A DNA stretch of 64,000 nucleotides from Rhizobium mayense (GTDB lineage: Bacteria > Pseudomonadota > Alphaproteobacteria > Rhizobiales > Rhizobiaceae), in contig NZ_JARFYM010000017.1 of NCBI RefSeq assembly GCF_030272705.1, forward strand, positions 1 through 64,000, read 5' to 3'. The number at the start of each line of letters is the position of its first letter. Position 1 is the first letter of the stretch. Position numbers and translations under genes: made by a program. The notes beneath the pieces are model-generated. The model ran no database searches. It saw only the letters and a list, made by a program, of their open reading frames with translations, and was not told the DNA's origin. Shown here piece by piece: positions 9,061-17,213 of the stretch.

Positions 9061-9399
9061 TCACATCTGCAGGCGTGGCCGCACTTCGACGGAGCCATGC
9101 TGGGAAACCGGCACGCGCACGGCCCATTCCAGCGCTGCGTCCAGATTCGGTACGTCGATCAGATAGAAACCGCCGAGCTGCTCTTTACCTTCCGGAAAAG
9201 GGCCGTCCTGCACATCGTGGTCATCGCCGCGACGGCGGACGACCGTTGCGGTTTCCGGGGCTGTCAGCCCGGCGCCGCCGGTCATGATGCCGGCCTGAAC
9301 GAGCGCCTGCGTATAGGCGATCCAGCCGTTCTTATAGGTGGGCTCCTCGCGCCGCTTAAAATCCTCGGCCGATTCACGGATGATCAAGGCATACTGCAT
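9061..9399 (-). CDS. YCII-related (DGPF-domain) protein
   Basis: A small 112-residue YciI-like protein starting MQYALIIRESAEDF. It contains the typical GPFPEGKEQLGGFYLIDV segment (about 70-87) and a C-terminal PVSQHGSVEVRP. DGPF/YCII proteins are the constant partners of ECF42 sigma factors and are thought to be part of the controlled response; some family members are small enzymes. The sigma gene begins one base after its stop, so the two are co-transcribed. The open frame extends upstream to 9450, but 9399 gives the family N-terminus and has an AGGAG-like site. Confidence 0.87.
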   Translation of the reverse strand: MQYALIIRESAEDFKRREEPTYKNGWIAYTQALVQAGIMTGGAGLTAPETATVVRRRGDDHDVQDGPFPEGKEQLGGFYLIDVPNLDAALEWAVRVPVSQHGSVEVRPRLQM

Positions 9400-9649
9400 G
9401 GGAAAACTCCTGCTGGCTTTGTTGGCGACAATCCGGACGGGACATTGCATCTAAGGAGCAAATGCTAAAATGTGCAACGCCGTCGGCGAAACGGCTTCAT
9501 GCCGTCCCGATACAATGAGCCGCGAGCGGGGCCGATTTCGACAGGCCGGCACAGATTTTTTCAAATTTCTAGGGTCAAATTAAAACAGCCGGCACGCCAG
9601 AAGGCGGCCGGCCGTAGAAGGCTGCATAGCAGACGCTCGACGCGAAGTC

Positions 9650-9838
9650 TTAGGCGGTAGCGGTGGTCTGGTCGTCGATGGCAGCGCCGCCGACGTGGGC
9701 CTTGATCGATTCAATGGCATGGAGGGCCGAAGCCTTCGCCTTATAGCCTTCGGAGGCAAACATGGTTTCGCCGTTCGAGGCCTTGAACCGGAAGCGGAAT
9801 TCGCCAGCCTTGTCCTTGTAGACTTCAAATTTATACAT
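9650..9838 (-). CDS. YegP/DUF1508 family small protein
   Basis: A 62-residue protein with the DUF1508 core MYKFEVYKDKAGEFRFRFKA, then NGETMFASEGYKAKASALHAIESIKAH. The family is a small beta-alpha fold of unknown function, often duplicated within one chain; here there is a single copy and a short Thr/Ala tail. It is monocistronic between the YCII gene and the ABC exporter, with no clear functional link to either. Confidence 0.85.
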   Translation of the reverse strand: MYKFEVYKDKAGEFRFRFKASNGETMFASEGYKAKASALHAIESIKAHVGGAAIDDQTTATA

Positions 9839-9946
9839 GGTTCCCGTCTCCTAGAATCGCATCAGCGCGAGATGACGGGAAAAATCTAGCGCAACTTTAA
9901 AGCTATTTCCACCTGTTGTATTCGGCTTACGTTCGCCAATCCGTCT

Positions 9947-11818
9947 CTATTTGACGGCAAGCATGCGGCCTTCGATGCCGGCGTCGAATTGCAACCGCGC
10001 CAGCTTGGCGTAGATGCCGCCGTGCTGGATCAGGCTCTGATGCGTGCCTTCTTCGACGATGCGGCCTTGATCGAGGACCAGGATACGGTCGGCCTTCAGC
10101 ACGGTCGCCAGGCGGTGGGCGATGACGAGGGTGGTGCGCGTTTCCATCAGACCATCCAGTGCCTTCTGAACCAGCGTCTCGCTCTCGGCGTCGAGTGCCG
10201 ATGTCGCTTCGTCGAGCAGCAGGATCGGCGCATTCTTCAGGATGGCGCGGGCGATGGCGATACGCTGACGCTGGCCGCCGGAAAGGGTTATGCCGCGCTC
10301 GCCCACTTGCGTGTCGTAACCCTGGTCCAGGCGTGAGATGAAGTCATCCGCCTGAGCAGCCATCGCGGCAGCGCGAACCTCGTCGCGCATGGCTCCGGGG
10401 CGACCGAACGCGATGTTGTCATGGATCGAGGCAGCAAAAATCGTTGTGTCCTGCGGCACGATGGCGATGCGGCCACGCAAGGCATCGGGAGAGACGCGGC
10501 TGACATCGACGCCGTCGACCGCGACGCTACCCTGCTGCGGATCGTAGAAACGCAGGAGCAGCGAAAAGACCGTGCTCTTACCGGCACCGGAAGGGCCGAC
10601 AATCGCCACCGTTTCGCCCGGCTTGACGGAAAGCGACAGGCCATGCAGCGCGGACTTTTCAGGCCGCGACGGATAGGAGAAATGCACATCGGAGAATTCC
10701 ACCCGACCCTGCGGCGGATGGGGGAGGGGCCGCGGATCGGAGGGGGTAGCGATCGGCGAGACTTCAGCCAGAAGTTCGCCCAACCGGTCGGCTGCGCCGG
10801 CAGCTTGCGATAGCTCGCCCCAGACTTCCGACAGTGAACCGAGCGACGAGCCGGCGATAACGGAGTAAAGGAGGAACTGACCGAGCGTTCCTGCCGACAT
10901 CGTACCGGCGAGCACATTCTGTGCCCCGACCCAGAGCACGGCGACGATGCTGCCGAAGACCATGGTGATGGCAAAGCCGGTCAGCAGCGAGCGGGATTTG
11001 ATCGCGGCACGCGCAGCTTGATAGGCATCCTCGACCGCCGCGCCATAACGCTGCGCGGCGGCGGCTTCGCCGTTAAAGGCTTGTATGGTGCGGCTGGCGG
11101 CGATGGTTTCGTTGGCATAGGCCGACGCATTGGCCAGCGTATCCTGTGCGGCGCGCGAGCGCTTGCGCACCGAGCGACCGAAGCTGACGAGCGGCAGCAC
11201 GATGATCGGAATGGCGATCAGCACGATGCTCGACAGCTTGGGGCTGGTGACGATCATCATGACCACGGCGCCGAGACAGAGGATGAGATTGCGCAGCGCC
11301 ACCGAAGCCGTTGAGCCGACGGCGGACTTGATCTGCGTCGTGTCGGCCGTCAGCCGCGAAACGATTTCACCGGATTGATTGACATCGAAGAAGGAGGCCG
11401 ACAGTCGCGTCACATGGTCGAAGACCTCGCGGCGCATATCCGAGACGATGCGCTCGCCAATGGTAATGACAAAATAATAGCGCAGCGCACTCGCGAGCGC
11501 GAGGATGACGGCCATGACCATGATCGCGGCGAAATAGCTGTCGATGAGACCGCGATCGGACTGATCGAAGCCGTGGTCGATCATGCGCCGGACGGCAAGC
11601 GGCAGGGCGAGAGAGGTGACGGCGGCAGCGACCAAGGCGATAAGCGCGCCCAACACCATGCTGCGATAACGCCTGAGATAGGGTGTCAGGCGCAGAAGCG
11701 GCCGAATGGATCTGCGTTTTTTGTCGTCTGCCTGGCCCGTCTCTGACAAGTCGTCTCCAATCCCCATATCAGCAAGGGACTTCGCGCTTTCGCCCCTTGT
11801 TATCCTTGCTGCCTTCAT
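9947..11818 (-). CDS. ABC transporter, fused transmembrane and ATP-binding domains (MsbA/exporter type)
   Basis: A half-size ABC exporter of about 623 residues. The N-terminal six-helix membrane domain (about 50-345) is followed by a nucleotide-binding domain with Walker [11 protein letters not shown]-loop [13 protein letters not shown], signature LSGGQRQR, Walker [13 protein letters not shown] and switch His in IAHRLAT. It should act as a homodimer exporting a lipid or hydrophobic compound; the substrate cannot be inferred. Start is uncertain: in-frame ATGs at 11857, 11833, 11818 and 11767 exist without a clear ribosome site, and the first conserved residues begin after 11767. Confidence 0.9.
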   Translation of the reverse strand: MKAARITRGESAKSLADMGIGDDLSETGQADDKKRRSIRPLLRLTPYLRRYRSMVLGALIALVAAAVTSLALPLAVRRMIDHGFDQSDRGLIDSYFAAIMVMAVILALASALRYYFVITIGERIVSDMRREVFDHVTRLSASFFDVNQSGEIVSRLTADTTQIKSAVGSTASVALRNLILCLGAVVMMIVTSPKLSSIVLIAIPIIVLPLVSFGRSVRKRSRAAQDTLANASAYANETIAASRTIQAFNGEAAAAQRYGAAVEDAYQAARAAIKSRSLLTGFAITMVFGSIVAVLWVGAQNVLAGTMSAGTLGQFLLYSVIAGSSLGSLSEVWGELSQAAGAADRLGELLAEVSPIATPSDPRPLPHPPQGRVEFSDVHFSYPSRPEKSALHGLSLSVKPGETVAIVGPSGAGKSTVFSLLLRFYDPQQGSVAVDGVDVSRVSPDALRGRIAIVPQDTTIFAASIHDNIAFGRPGAMRDEVRAAAMAAQADDFISRLDQGYDTQVGERGITLSGGQRQRIAIARAILKNAPILLLDEATSALDAESETLVQKALDGLMETRTTLVIAHRLATVLKADRILVLDQGRIVEEGTHQSLIQHGGIYAKLARLQFDAGIEGRMLAVK

Positions 11819-11942
11819 GTATAGGCACGCCATCTTAATTGGAAGCCGTGGCCTCAATCGGACTGCGGCTTCATTTATTCAATCGGTTCGGTTGCCGCAA
11901 TGGCTTGCGACAAATGGACCCTGGCATGACAGGAAGATTGTT

Positions 11943-12164
11943 ATGAAGGCCAACATCCATCCCGACTACCACACCATCAAGGTGGTCATGACCGACGGCA
12001 CCGAATACGAAACCCGCTCGACCTGGGGTTCGGAAGGCGCTGTCATGAACCTCGAAATCGACAGCAAGTCTCATCCGGCTTGGACGGGCGGCAATCAGCA
12101 GCTCATGGACCGCGGCGGTCGCGTTTCCAAGTTCAACAAGCGCTTCGGCGGTCTCGGCATCTAA
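11943..12164 (+). CDS. rpmE: 50S ribosomal protein L31
   Basis: Ribosomal protein L31, 73 residues, starting [10 protein letters not shown]. It contains the expected internal STWGSEG, HPAWTGG and VSKFNKRFG segments. It lacks the CxxC zinc ribbon of the zinc-binding L31 type: the positions are occupied by Thr/Ser, as is usual for Rhizobiales L31. The open frame runs upstream to 11706, but only the ATG at 11943 gives the family start. A strong intrinsic terminator follows 28 bases after the stop. Confidence 0.95.
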   Translation: MKANIHPDYHTIKVVMTDGTEYETRSTWGSEGAVMNLEIDSKSHPAWTGGNQQLMDRGGRVSKFNKRFGGLGI

Positions 12165-12191
12165 TCGCTTCGCGATCTGGTGTTTTGAAAA

Positions 12192-12217
12192 GAGCCCGGT
12201 TTTGCCGGGCTTTTTTG
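12192..12217 (+). terminator. Intrinsic terminator of rpmE
   Basis: GAGCCCGG and CCGGGCTT arms around a TTTTG loop, followed by a run of T. Confidence 0.85.
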
Positions 12218-12271
12218 TTGTCTTCGTGCGATGCCTTCTCTCGAGCGCGTCTCGTCGAGCATCTCAGACTG

Positions 12272-12316
12272 AACAAATAAAACCGGCCGTGCGAAACACG
12301 GCCGGTTTTATTTGTT
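12272..12316. terminator. Bidirectional terminator between rpmE and rcdA
   Basis: A perfect 20-base inverted repeat (arm AACAAATAAAACCGGCCGTG) around a CGAAA loop. It has A-rich sequence on one side and T-rich on the other, so it can end transcription from either direction. It lies 20 bases beyond the rcdA stop. Confidence 0.85.
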
Positions 12317-12335
12317 AGCGGTAAGCTGTCGAAAC

Positions 12336-12851
12336 TTAGTTATTTCCAAAAGCCGTCTGCAGCAGGGTGAGCTGCGCTTTGACGCTGTTCTGGTTGTCCG
12401 GGACAATCGGGGCTTCGGCCGGGCGATAGATTTCCCGGTCTAGCAAAGCGACGCGATTCTGAAGACGCAGGGACCGTTCGACGAGGTCACGGAAGGCTTC
12501 CGGCAGGTCGCTCCAGCCAGGTGCATTGCGGTCGACGTTGAAGCCGTCGAGGCGGACCTTGTTCTTTTCGGCCAATACCTGATCGCGCGACATTTCGCCG
12601 TTGTTGACGGCGCGCTGCAGCAGCAGCCACGAGGCCATCTGCATGAGGCGGGTGGTCAGGCGCATGGATTCGGCGGCATAAAGCACGGAGGCCATCCGCG
12701 GTAGAACCTTGGAAGCTGCGCGACCCTGGCCATCGAGATAAGCAGCGGTTTCCTCCACCAGCGACATGCCTTCGGAGTACAGCGTCCTGAACTGCGCTGA
12801 TGAAGCTGCATGGCCAGCAAAGCTGATCGTGTTCAACCCAAGTTCCGACAT
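12336..12851 (-). CDS. rcdA: DUF1465 family protein, RcdA-type protease adaptor
   Basis: A 171-residue helical protein of the DUF1465 family. Recognisable parts are SEGMSLVEETAAYLDG at about 28-43, MRLTTRLMQMASWLLLQRAV at about 63-82, and a C-terminal LRLQNRVALLDREIYRP. Caulobacter RcdA belongs to this family. It helps the ClpXP protease, together with CpdR and PopA, to degrade the cell-cycle regulator CtrA; an RcdA-like role in rhizobial cell-cycle control is therefore likely but inferred. A TTAA-N7-TTAA CtrA-type box lies 126 bases upstream of the start. Confidence 0.85.
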   Translation of the reverse strand: MSELGLNTISFAGHAASSAQFRTLYSEGMSLVEETAAYLDGQGRAASKVLPRMASVLYAAESMRLTTRLMQMASWLLLQRAVNNGEMSRDQVLAEKNKVRLDGFNVDRNAPGWSDLPEAFRDLVERSLRLQNRVALLDREIYRPAEAPIVPDNQNSVKAQLTLLQTAFGNN

Positions 12852-12976
12852 CGAAGAAATCCCTGCCTAACGCAACACTTTTGTTCAGGAAAAGCCGGTC
12901 AAGTCCAGAAGAACTCTCGGCGCCCGTTCTTATGACTTCAAGATGGTGGTTTTAACTGAAATTCGCAAGGCGATTC

Positions 12977-12991
12977 TTAAGAAAGGGTTAA
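12977..12991. promoter_or_regulatory. CtrA-type box upstream of rcdA
   Basis: The sequence TTAAGAAAGGGTTAA matches the full TTAA-N7-TTAA consensus of the alphaproteobacterial master regulator CtrA; on the minus strand it begins TTAACC. It is in the 368-base gap upstream of rcdA. Regulation is inferred from the motif and the function of the downstream gene. Confidence 0.55.
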
Positions 12992-13031
12992 TCTCCACAG
13001 TTTCCTCGGAAGCGCCGCATCGAGGCGAAAA

Positions 13032-13055
13032 AGAAGAGCCGCAGAAGCGGCTCTC
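13032..13055 (-). terminator. Putative terminator downstream of the DUF1192 gene
   Basis: AGAGCCGC and GCGGCTCT arms around TTCT on the minus strand, followed by CTTTTT. It lies about 165 bases beyond the DUF1192 stop and would also insulate rcdA. The remainder of the 12852-13219 gap holds only the CtrA-type box and no gene. Confidence 0.6.
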
Positions 13056-13219
13056 AAGGTAAAACAGGGAGAAAAATCAGACCAATTCGCCAAGTGGAGG
13101 AACTGTCTGAGTCCAGAGCGAATCTGGATGGTCATAGTAATATGTCGTAAAGCTTAATATTCCGTTGAGCATGTCCCGATCTGTACTTCGATCGCACAAA
13201 TTTAGCGCTGATGGCAGGC

Positions 13220-13411
13220 TCAGGAGCGGAACAGGCTTTCGGCGGCCTTGCGGCCGGATGCCTTGGTGGCGATCTCGGCTTCCAGCCGCGCGATCTCTGC
13301 CTGCATCAAGGCGATACGCGCCTTGAGTTCGTCGACGGAAAGCAGTGACAGGTCGCTGCCGATCTCATGGGCAGACGGCTTCTTGGGTCGGTCGTCGTCG
13401 AAAATGCTCAT
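13220..13411 (-). CDS. DUF1192 family small protein
   Basis: A 63-residue protein with the DUF1192 pattern: FDDDRPKKP at the N-terminus, then LLSVDELKARIALMQAEI and RLEAEIATKASGRKAAESLF. It is predicted as one short helix or coiled coil. Function is unknown; the family is conserved in Alphaproteobacteria. It lies between rcdA and the MFS gene, all on the minus strand but separated by more than 50 bases on each side. An AGGAGACG-type ribosome site precedes the ATG. Confidence 0.85.
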   Translation of the reverse strand: MSIFDDDRPKKPSAHEIGSDLSLLSVDELKARIALMQAEIARLEAEIATKASGRKAAESLFRS

Positions 13412-13463
13412 TTCGTCTCCTCCTGGTCACTTCTGGCTTGTCGCTCCCTGGCGCCCAAGTGCG

Positions 13464-14744
13464 CTAATTTACCGTCGTATCTTCCTTTTTAGAAGCGTCG
13501 CTGCGTGCCAGCGACAGGCTTTCCGGCGTGATCATCTGCGCATTCGCCGACGGCATCGTCGTATAGGCTTCGCGGTCGCCCGCGGGCTTGGCGGCGCGCT
13601 GACGGCTGCGGAAGATCGCATAGCTCGTGATCAGCACATGGGCCACCGCGGTGACGAAGAACAACGCATAGGGGCCGATGGACGTCATGACCGGACCGCC
13701 GAGCGTCGGACCTATGATCGTGCCGATGCCATAGAGCAGCAACAGGCCGCCCGAGACCTTGACGAAATCCTGAGGTGCCGCGAAGTCGTTGGCATGGGCA
13801 ACCGCAATGGGATAGAGCGTGTTGGCGACTGCGCCATAGATCACCACCATGCTGATCAGGAAATAAGGATGGCCAGGCTGCAACAAAAAGATCAGAAGGC
13901 CGTCGATAGCGGCGATGGCGGCCATGCCGGCTAGCACATAGCGGCGGTCGATGCGGTCGGAAAGGCGGCCGGCCGGAAGCTGCATCACGGCGCCGGCGAA
14001 GATGGTCGTACTCATCATCAGCGCGATATTGCTGTCCGAGAGGCCGGCATTGGCGCCGAAGACCGCGCCAAGTGTGCCGTAGGCGCCGTTGGCGATGCCG
14101 ACCAGGAGGATGCCGATGGAAGCGACCGGCGAATTGCGATAGAGCGCCTTTAGATCCAGGCTGACGGCTTTCAGCGGTTGCGGCGAAGCTGCGGTCGAGA
14201 GCGTCGTCGGCAGCATGGCGATGCAATAGCAGATGCCGCACCACATGAAGAGAATGGGGGTGTGGATGTCGGCGAAGGGGACCATCATTTGGCCCGCGAC
14301 GGCGCCGATCAGCGTAATGCCGATATAGAGCGAGAAAATCGCGCCGCGGCTTTCGTTCGTTGCACGCTCGTTGAGCCAGCTTTCGATGATCATCGAGGTG
14401 CCGGCGGTGCAGAATCCGGTGACGGCGCGCAGCAACACCCACCAGACGGGGTTGACGATGATGCCGGTCAGAAGCGCGATGACGGCGATCACGGAGATGA
14501 AACCGGAAAAGGCGCGCACATGGCCGATGCGCCGGACCAGCTTCGGCGCCGTCAGGCAGCCGAGAACGAAGCCTGTCGCCCAGGTTGTGCCGAGCAGGCC
14601 GAGCGTCGTGGTGGCATAGCCCTCGGCTGTACCACGCACCGGTAGAAGCAGACTGTGCAGGCCATTGCCTGTGAAGAGGAAGAGCGTACCGAAAAGCAGG
14701 GCGAGAACGGGCAGGATATTTCTTTTCATGTTCCCCACTTTCAT
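13464..14744 (-). CDS. MFS transporter (YcaD-like)
   Basis: A 426-residue major facilitator protein with about twelve hydrophobic segments, beginning LPVLALLFGTLFLFTGNGL. It has a first-loop motif RRIGHVRAF, and the central loop repeats the A-type motif GRLSDRIDRRYVL (about 245-257). The sequence resembles the YcaD/YfkF group of sugar- or drug-like transporters, whose substrates are mostly unknown. A second ATG 15 bases downstream is an alternative start. The C-terminal 45 residues are polar and cytoplasmic. No regulator gene is adjacent. Confidence 0.87.
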   Translation of the reverse strand: MKVGNMKRNILPVLALLFGTLFLFTGNGLHSLLLPVRGTAEGYATTTLGLLGTTWATGFVLGCLTAPKLVRRIGHVRAFSGFISVIAVIALLTGIIVNPVWWVLLRAVTGFCTAGTSMIIESWLNERATNESRGAIFSLYIGITLIGAVAGQMMVPFADIHTPILFMWCGICYCIAMLPTTLSTAASPQPLKAVSLDLKALYRNSPVASIGILLVGIANGAYGTLGAVFGANAGLSDSNIALMMSTTIFAGAVMQLPAGRLSDRIDRRYVLAGMAAIAAIDGLLIFLLQPGHPYFLISMVVIYGAVANTLYPIAVAHANDFAAPQDFVKVSGGLLLLYGIGTIIGPTLGGPVMTSIGPYALFFVTAVAHVLITSYAIFRSRQRAAKPAGDREAYTTMPSANAQMITPESLSLARSDASKKEDTTVN

Positions 14745-14879
14745 TCGGTTCGGCTTAAGGAACCGATAAGGCAGGAACGAGTCCTGCCAGTTTTCGCTAT
14801 TGATTGTGCCCCGGATTGCCGTTATCGGCCTGTAGAAACAGTCTGTTGGCGCGGAAAAATGTCCGTCCTATGACGATTA

Positions 14880-14928
14880 GAGCATGATCGCGAAAGCTGC
14901 GCAGTGGTTTTTGTATGAGGCCATGCTC
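14880..14928. repeat. Short dispersed-type palindromic element (GAGCATG...CATGCTC)
   Basis: GAGCATG at 14880-14886 and CATGCTC at 14922-14928 bracket a segment beginning ATCGCGAAAGCTGCGCAG. Sequences starting GAGCATGATC-CGAAAA are common intergenic elements in Rhizobiales. It overlaps the first codons of a longer open frame and argues for the downstream GTG start of the small membrane protein. Confidence 0.45.
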
Positions 14929-14955
14929 ACACTTGCGCAAACGGAGAAAAATACC

Positions 14956-15117
14956 GTGACAAAAGTGATCGCGGTGCTGCTGTTGCTTGCCATGGCGGTG
15001 CAAATCATCAAGCCGCTCGGGCTGCCCGGCCTGAAAAGACGTGCCGATTTCTGGAAGATCGCCATCATAGCCTTCGCAGTCTGGACGATCGCGCTGGTCA
15101 TAAACGAGACGATTTAA
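14956..15117 (+). CDS. Small membrane protein, hypothetical
   Basis: A 53-residue protein from a GTG at 14956 (GGAGAA 7 bases upstream). It starts VTKVIAVLLLLAMAVQIIKP and ends with a second hydrophobic stretch IAIIAFAVWTIALVI. Two transmembrane helices are joined by a short basic loop (GLKRRADF). The frame stays open upstream to 14884, but that part is made of the palindromic element. Function is not recognised. It is monocistronic between the divergent MFS gene and the convergent PhzF gene. Confidence 0.6.
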   Translation: MTKVIAVLLLLAMAVQIIKPLGLPGLKRRADFWKIAIIAFAVWTIALVINETI

Positions 15118-15165
15118 GGCGTTGCAGGCCAGGATTGTGGCTGTCCGGCGATCGTGGGCGGCGTC

Positions 15166-16083
15166 TTAAAGCAGGATCTCGCCGCGCATGACATGGATGC
15201 TGCTACCCGACAGCAAGACTTCGTTTACCGTTCCGGAAGATTTCCTGACTTCGACGCCGATGACGCTGCGTCTTCCCATCTCCACGCCCTGCTCGATGGT
15301 GATCTCCAGCTTCGCATCCTGCGCCGGCAACAGGGAGGTCAGATAGGCGCCAAGCGCGGCGGAGGCGCTGCCGGTCGCCGGGTCTTCCGTCACATTGTCC
15401 AGAGGCGCAAACATGCGGGCGCGGATATGCCACGGATTTTCGGCGGAGCGCACGTAGAGAAAGAGCGAAAAGCCGGTCTTGTCTTCCTTGTGCCGCTCGG
15501 CCGCTTCGGCAAAGACCGCAGCATTCGGCCGCGCTTTTGCGAGCGTTTCGAGGCTGTCCAGTTCCGCGAAGGCGAAGGGCAAGCCGACGGACGCGAAGGT
15601 CGGGGCATGCGTTGTCGTGCGGATCGATTGCGGAGCGATCTGCACGCAGCCGGCAATCAGCTCGGGGGCGATCGTTTCGCCGATAGTCAGCTCTCCCGGC
15701 GCACGTATGCTGGCGCCTGTGATGTCACCACCCTTGCGCGACAGCGTCACCTCAACCAGCCCGGCATCCTCTTCGAAGATCAGCCTGTCGCCTCCAGGCT
15801 TTCCAAAGATTTCCTGCTGTTGTCCGAGTACGAACGCGGTGCCGACATTGGGATGGCCGGCAAAGGGGATTTCGGCTGTGGGCGTGAAGATGCGCACGCG
15901 AGCGGTATGATCCGGGTTTTCCGGCGGCAGCACGAAGGTCGTTTCCGAATAGCCGAACTCGGTTGCGATCTTCCGCATGGCTTCACTGTTTAGGCCGCGA
16001 GCATCGGGGATGACGGCCAGCGGATTGCCGACGAAACGTTCCGATGTGAAGACGTCGACGGTGACATAAGCGACGGTGTTCAT
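15166..16083 (-). CDS. PhzF family isomerase-like protein
   Basis: A 305-residue PhzF/YddE family protein starting MNTVAYVTVDVFTSERFVGN; the longer frame upstream to 16191 is unlikely because GGAG precedes this ATG. It has the duplicated hot-dog-like fold signatures: NPLAVI near 20, the conserved Glu in GYSETTFVLPP (about 45), FAGHPNVGTAF (about 73-83), and in the second half [15 protein letters not shown]. PhzF of phenazine synthesis isomerises DHHA; most homologues are isomerases or epimerases of unknown substrate. There are no phenazine genes here, so this is a stand-alone member. Confidence 0.9.
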   Translation of the reverse strand: MNTVAYVTVDVFTSERFVGNPLAVIPDARGLNSEAMRKIATEFGYSETTFVLPPENPDHTARVRIFTPTAEIPFAGHPNVGTAFVLGQQQEIFGKPGGDRLIFEEDAGLVEVTLSRKGGDITGASIRAPGELTIGETIAPELIAGCVQIAPQSIRTTTHAPTFASVGLPFAFAELDSLETLAKARPNAAVFAEAAERHKEDKTGFSLFLYVRSAENPWHIRARMFAPLDNVTEDPATGSASAALGAYLTSLLPAQDAKLEITIEQGVEMGRRSVIGVEVRKSSGTVNEVLLSGSSIHVMRGEILL

Positions 16084-16339
16084 GGCGGCTCCGGAGCTTT
16101 GATAGAACTGCAAGGATTTAGCCGCGGCCGGGCGATGGCTTAAAGAGGGAACTTGTGCCGGTGACAAGTTCACCGCCGGATCATGCCTCATCCATCATTT
16201 AAATTGTTCATGAAGGCATTCGAGCGGCGTGATGGATTCCATCGATATGTGGGATTAGCTTTGTCTGTATAAAATCACATAGCTGGGATGAAGCGGGATC
16301 TAGGTCCGCGAAGTTGCCGGCAATTTGAAAAGACTTTCC

Positions 16340-16972
16340 ATGCCTCTTCTTGACCCTAATGCAATTCATCCAATTACTCTGCCCGATGGCACCCTCTATC
16401 GCGATACCGTCTACTTGAAGAACGTAATCGACCATCCGCGCATGGAAATTGGCGAGTTCAGCTATTATACCCATTCTGGAAGGCCGGAAGATACTGCCCG
16501 GATACTGGCGCCTTATCTCGGTGGTAACGTTCGTGAGCGCCTGGTAATCGGCAAGTTTGTCCAGATTGCTCGGGGAAGCTACTTCATCACCAGTTCGGCT
16601 AACCATCCGATGACCGGCTTCACCACGTATCCATTTCGCATCTTTAAGCCTGAGACCTTCGGCTACACGGACCTGCCGGTGAAGGATACAATCGTCGGTC
16701 ACGATGTCTGGATCGGTCATAACGCGGCCATAATGCCGGGCGTGCAGATTGGGGCGGGTGCGATTGTCGCCGCTGCTTCGGTCGTCTCACATCATGTACC
16801 GCCTTATGCAGTTGTTGGCGGGAATCCGGCGACTATCATTCGGATGCGTTATCCAAGTGATGTCATCAACGAACTTCTTGATATTGCTTGGTGGGATTGG
16901 CCGATAGACAAAATCGAAGCCAACTTAGCGTCTCTTAGTAGTGGTGACCTTGCCGCGCTCAAAATAGCTTGA
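16340..16972 (+). CDS. CatB-related O-acetyltransferase (xenobiotic acetyltransferase family)
   Basis: A 210-residue left-handed beta-helix acetyltransferase of the VAT/XAT group. It has the metal- or substrate-loop part FSYYTHSGRPEDTA, SSANHPMTGFTTYPF and the hexapeptide-repeat stretch GHDVWIGHNAAIMPGVQIG. The C-terminus ends with the family-typical GGNPATIIRMRY and a helix with LLDIAWWDWP. Members acetylate chloramphenicol, streptogramins or sugars; natural substrate unknown. The ATG at 16340 is preferred over a TTG at 16325. Codon use is slightly more AT-rich than its neighbours and it lies alone, compatible with horizontal acquisition. Confidence 0.88.
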   Translation: MPLLDPNAIHPITLPDGTLYRDTVYLKNVIDHPRMEIGEFSYYTHSGRPEDTARILAPYLGGNVRERLVIGKFVQIARGSYFITSSANHPMTGFTTYPFRIFKPETFGYTDLPVKDTIVGHDVWIGHNAAIMPGVQIGAGAIVAAASVVSHHVPPYAVVGGNPATIIRMRYPSDVINELLDIAWWDWPIDKIEANLASLSSGDLAALKIA

Positions 16973-17155
16973 GCGTACCGCATCTCCATATTTTGCGACA
17001 ACGGCAATGAGTCGGAGGTTTTCATAGGTGGCATTTGCCACATGAGAGCCAGCTTATGAGCGTTCTGCCCGTTTTTATTGGGAAAGGATGACAACGCATC
17101 GACAAGATTAGAAAGCCGGATAAAGGCCCTCTAGGTGCACCTACCGCACAAAAGC

Positions 17156-17190
17156 AAAAAGCCCCGATCGCATCGCGATCAGGGCTTTCA
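17156..17190 (-). terminator. Intrinsic terminator of the fbaB (aldolase) gene
   Basis: On the minus strand GAAAGCCCTGATCGC and GCGATCGGGGCTTT form a long stem around GAT, followed by TTTTTG. It lies 24 bases after the aldolase stop. Confidence 0.85.
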
Positions 17191-17213
17191 TCCGTTCGAA
17201 ACATTGCCTTAAA

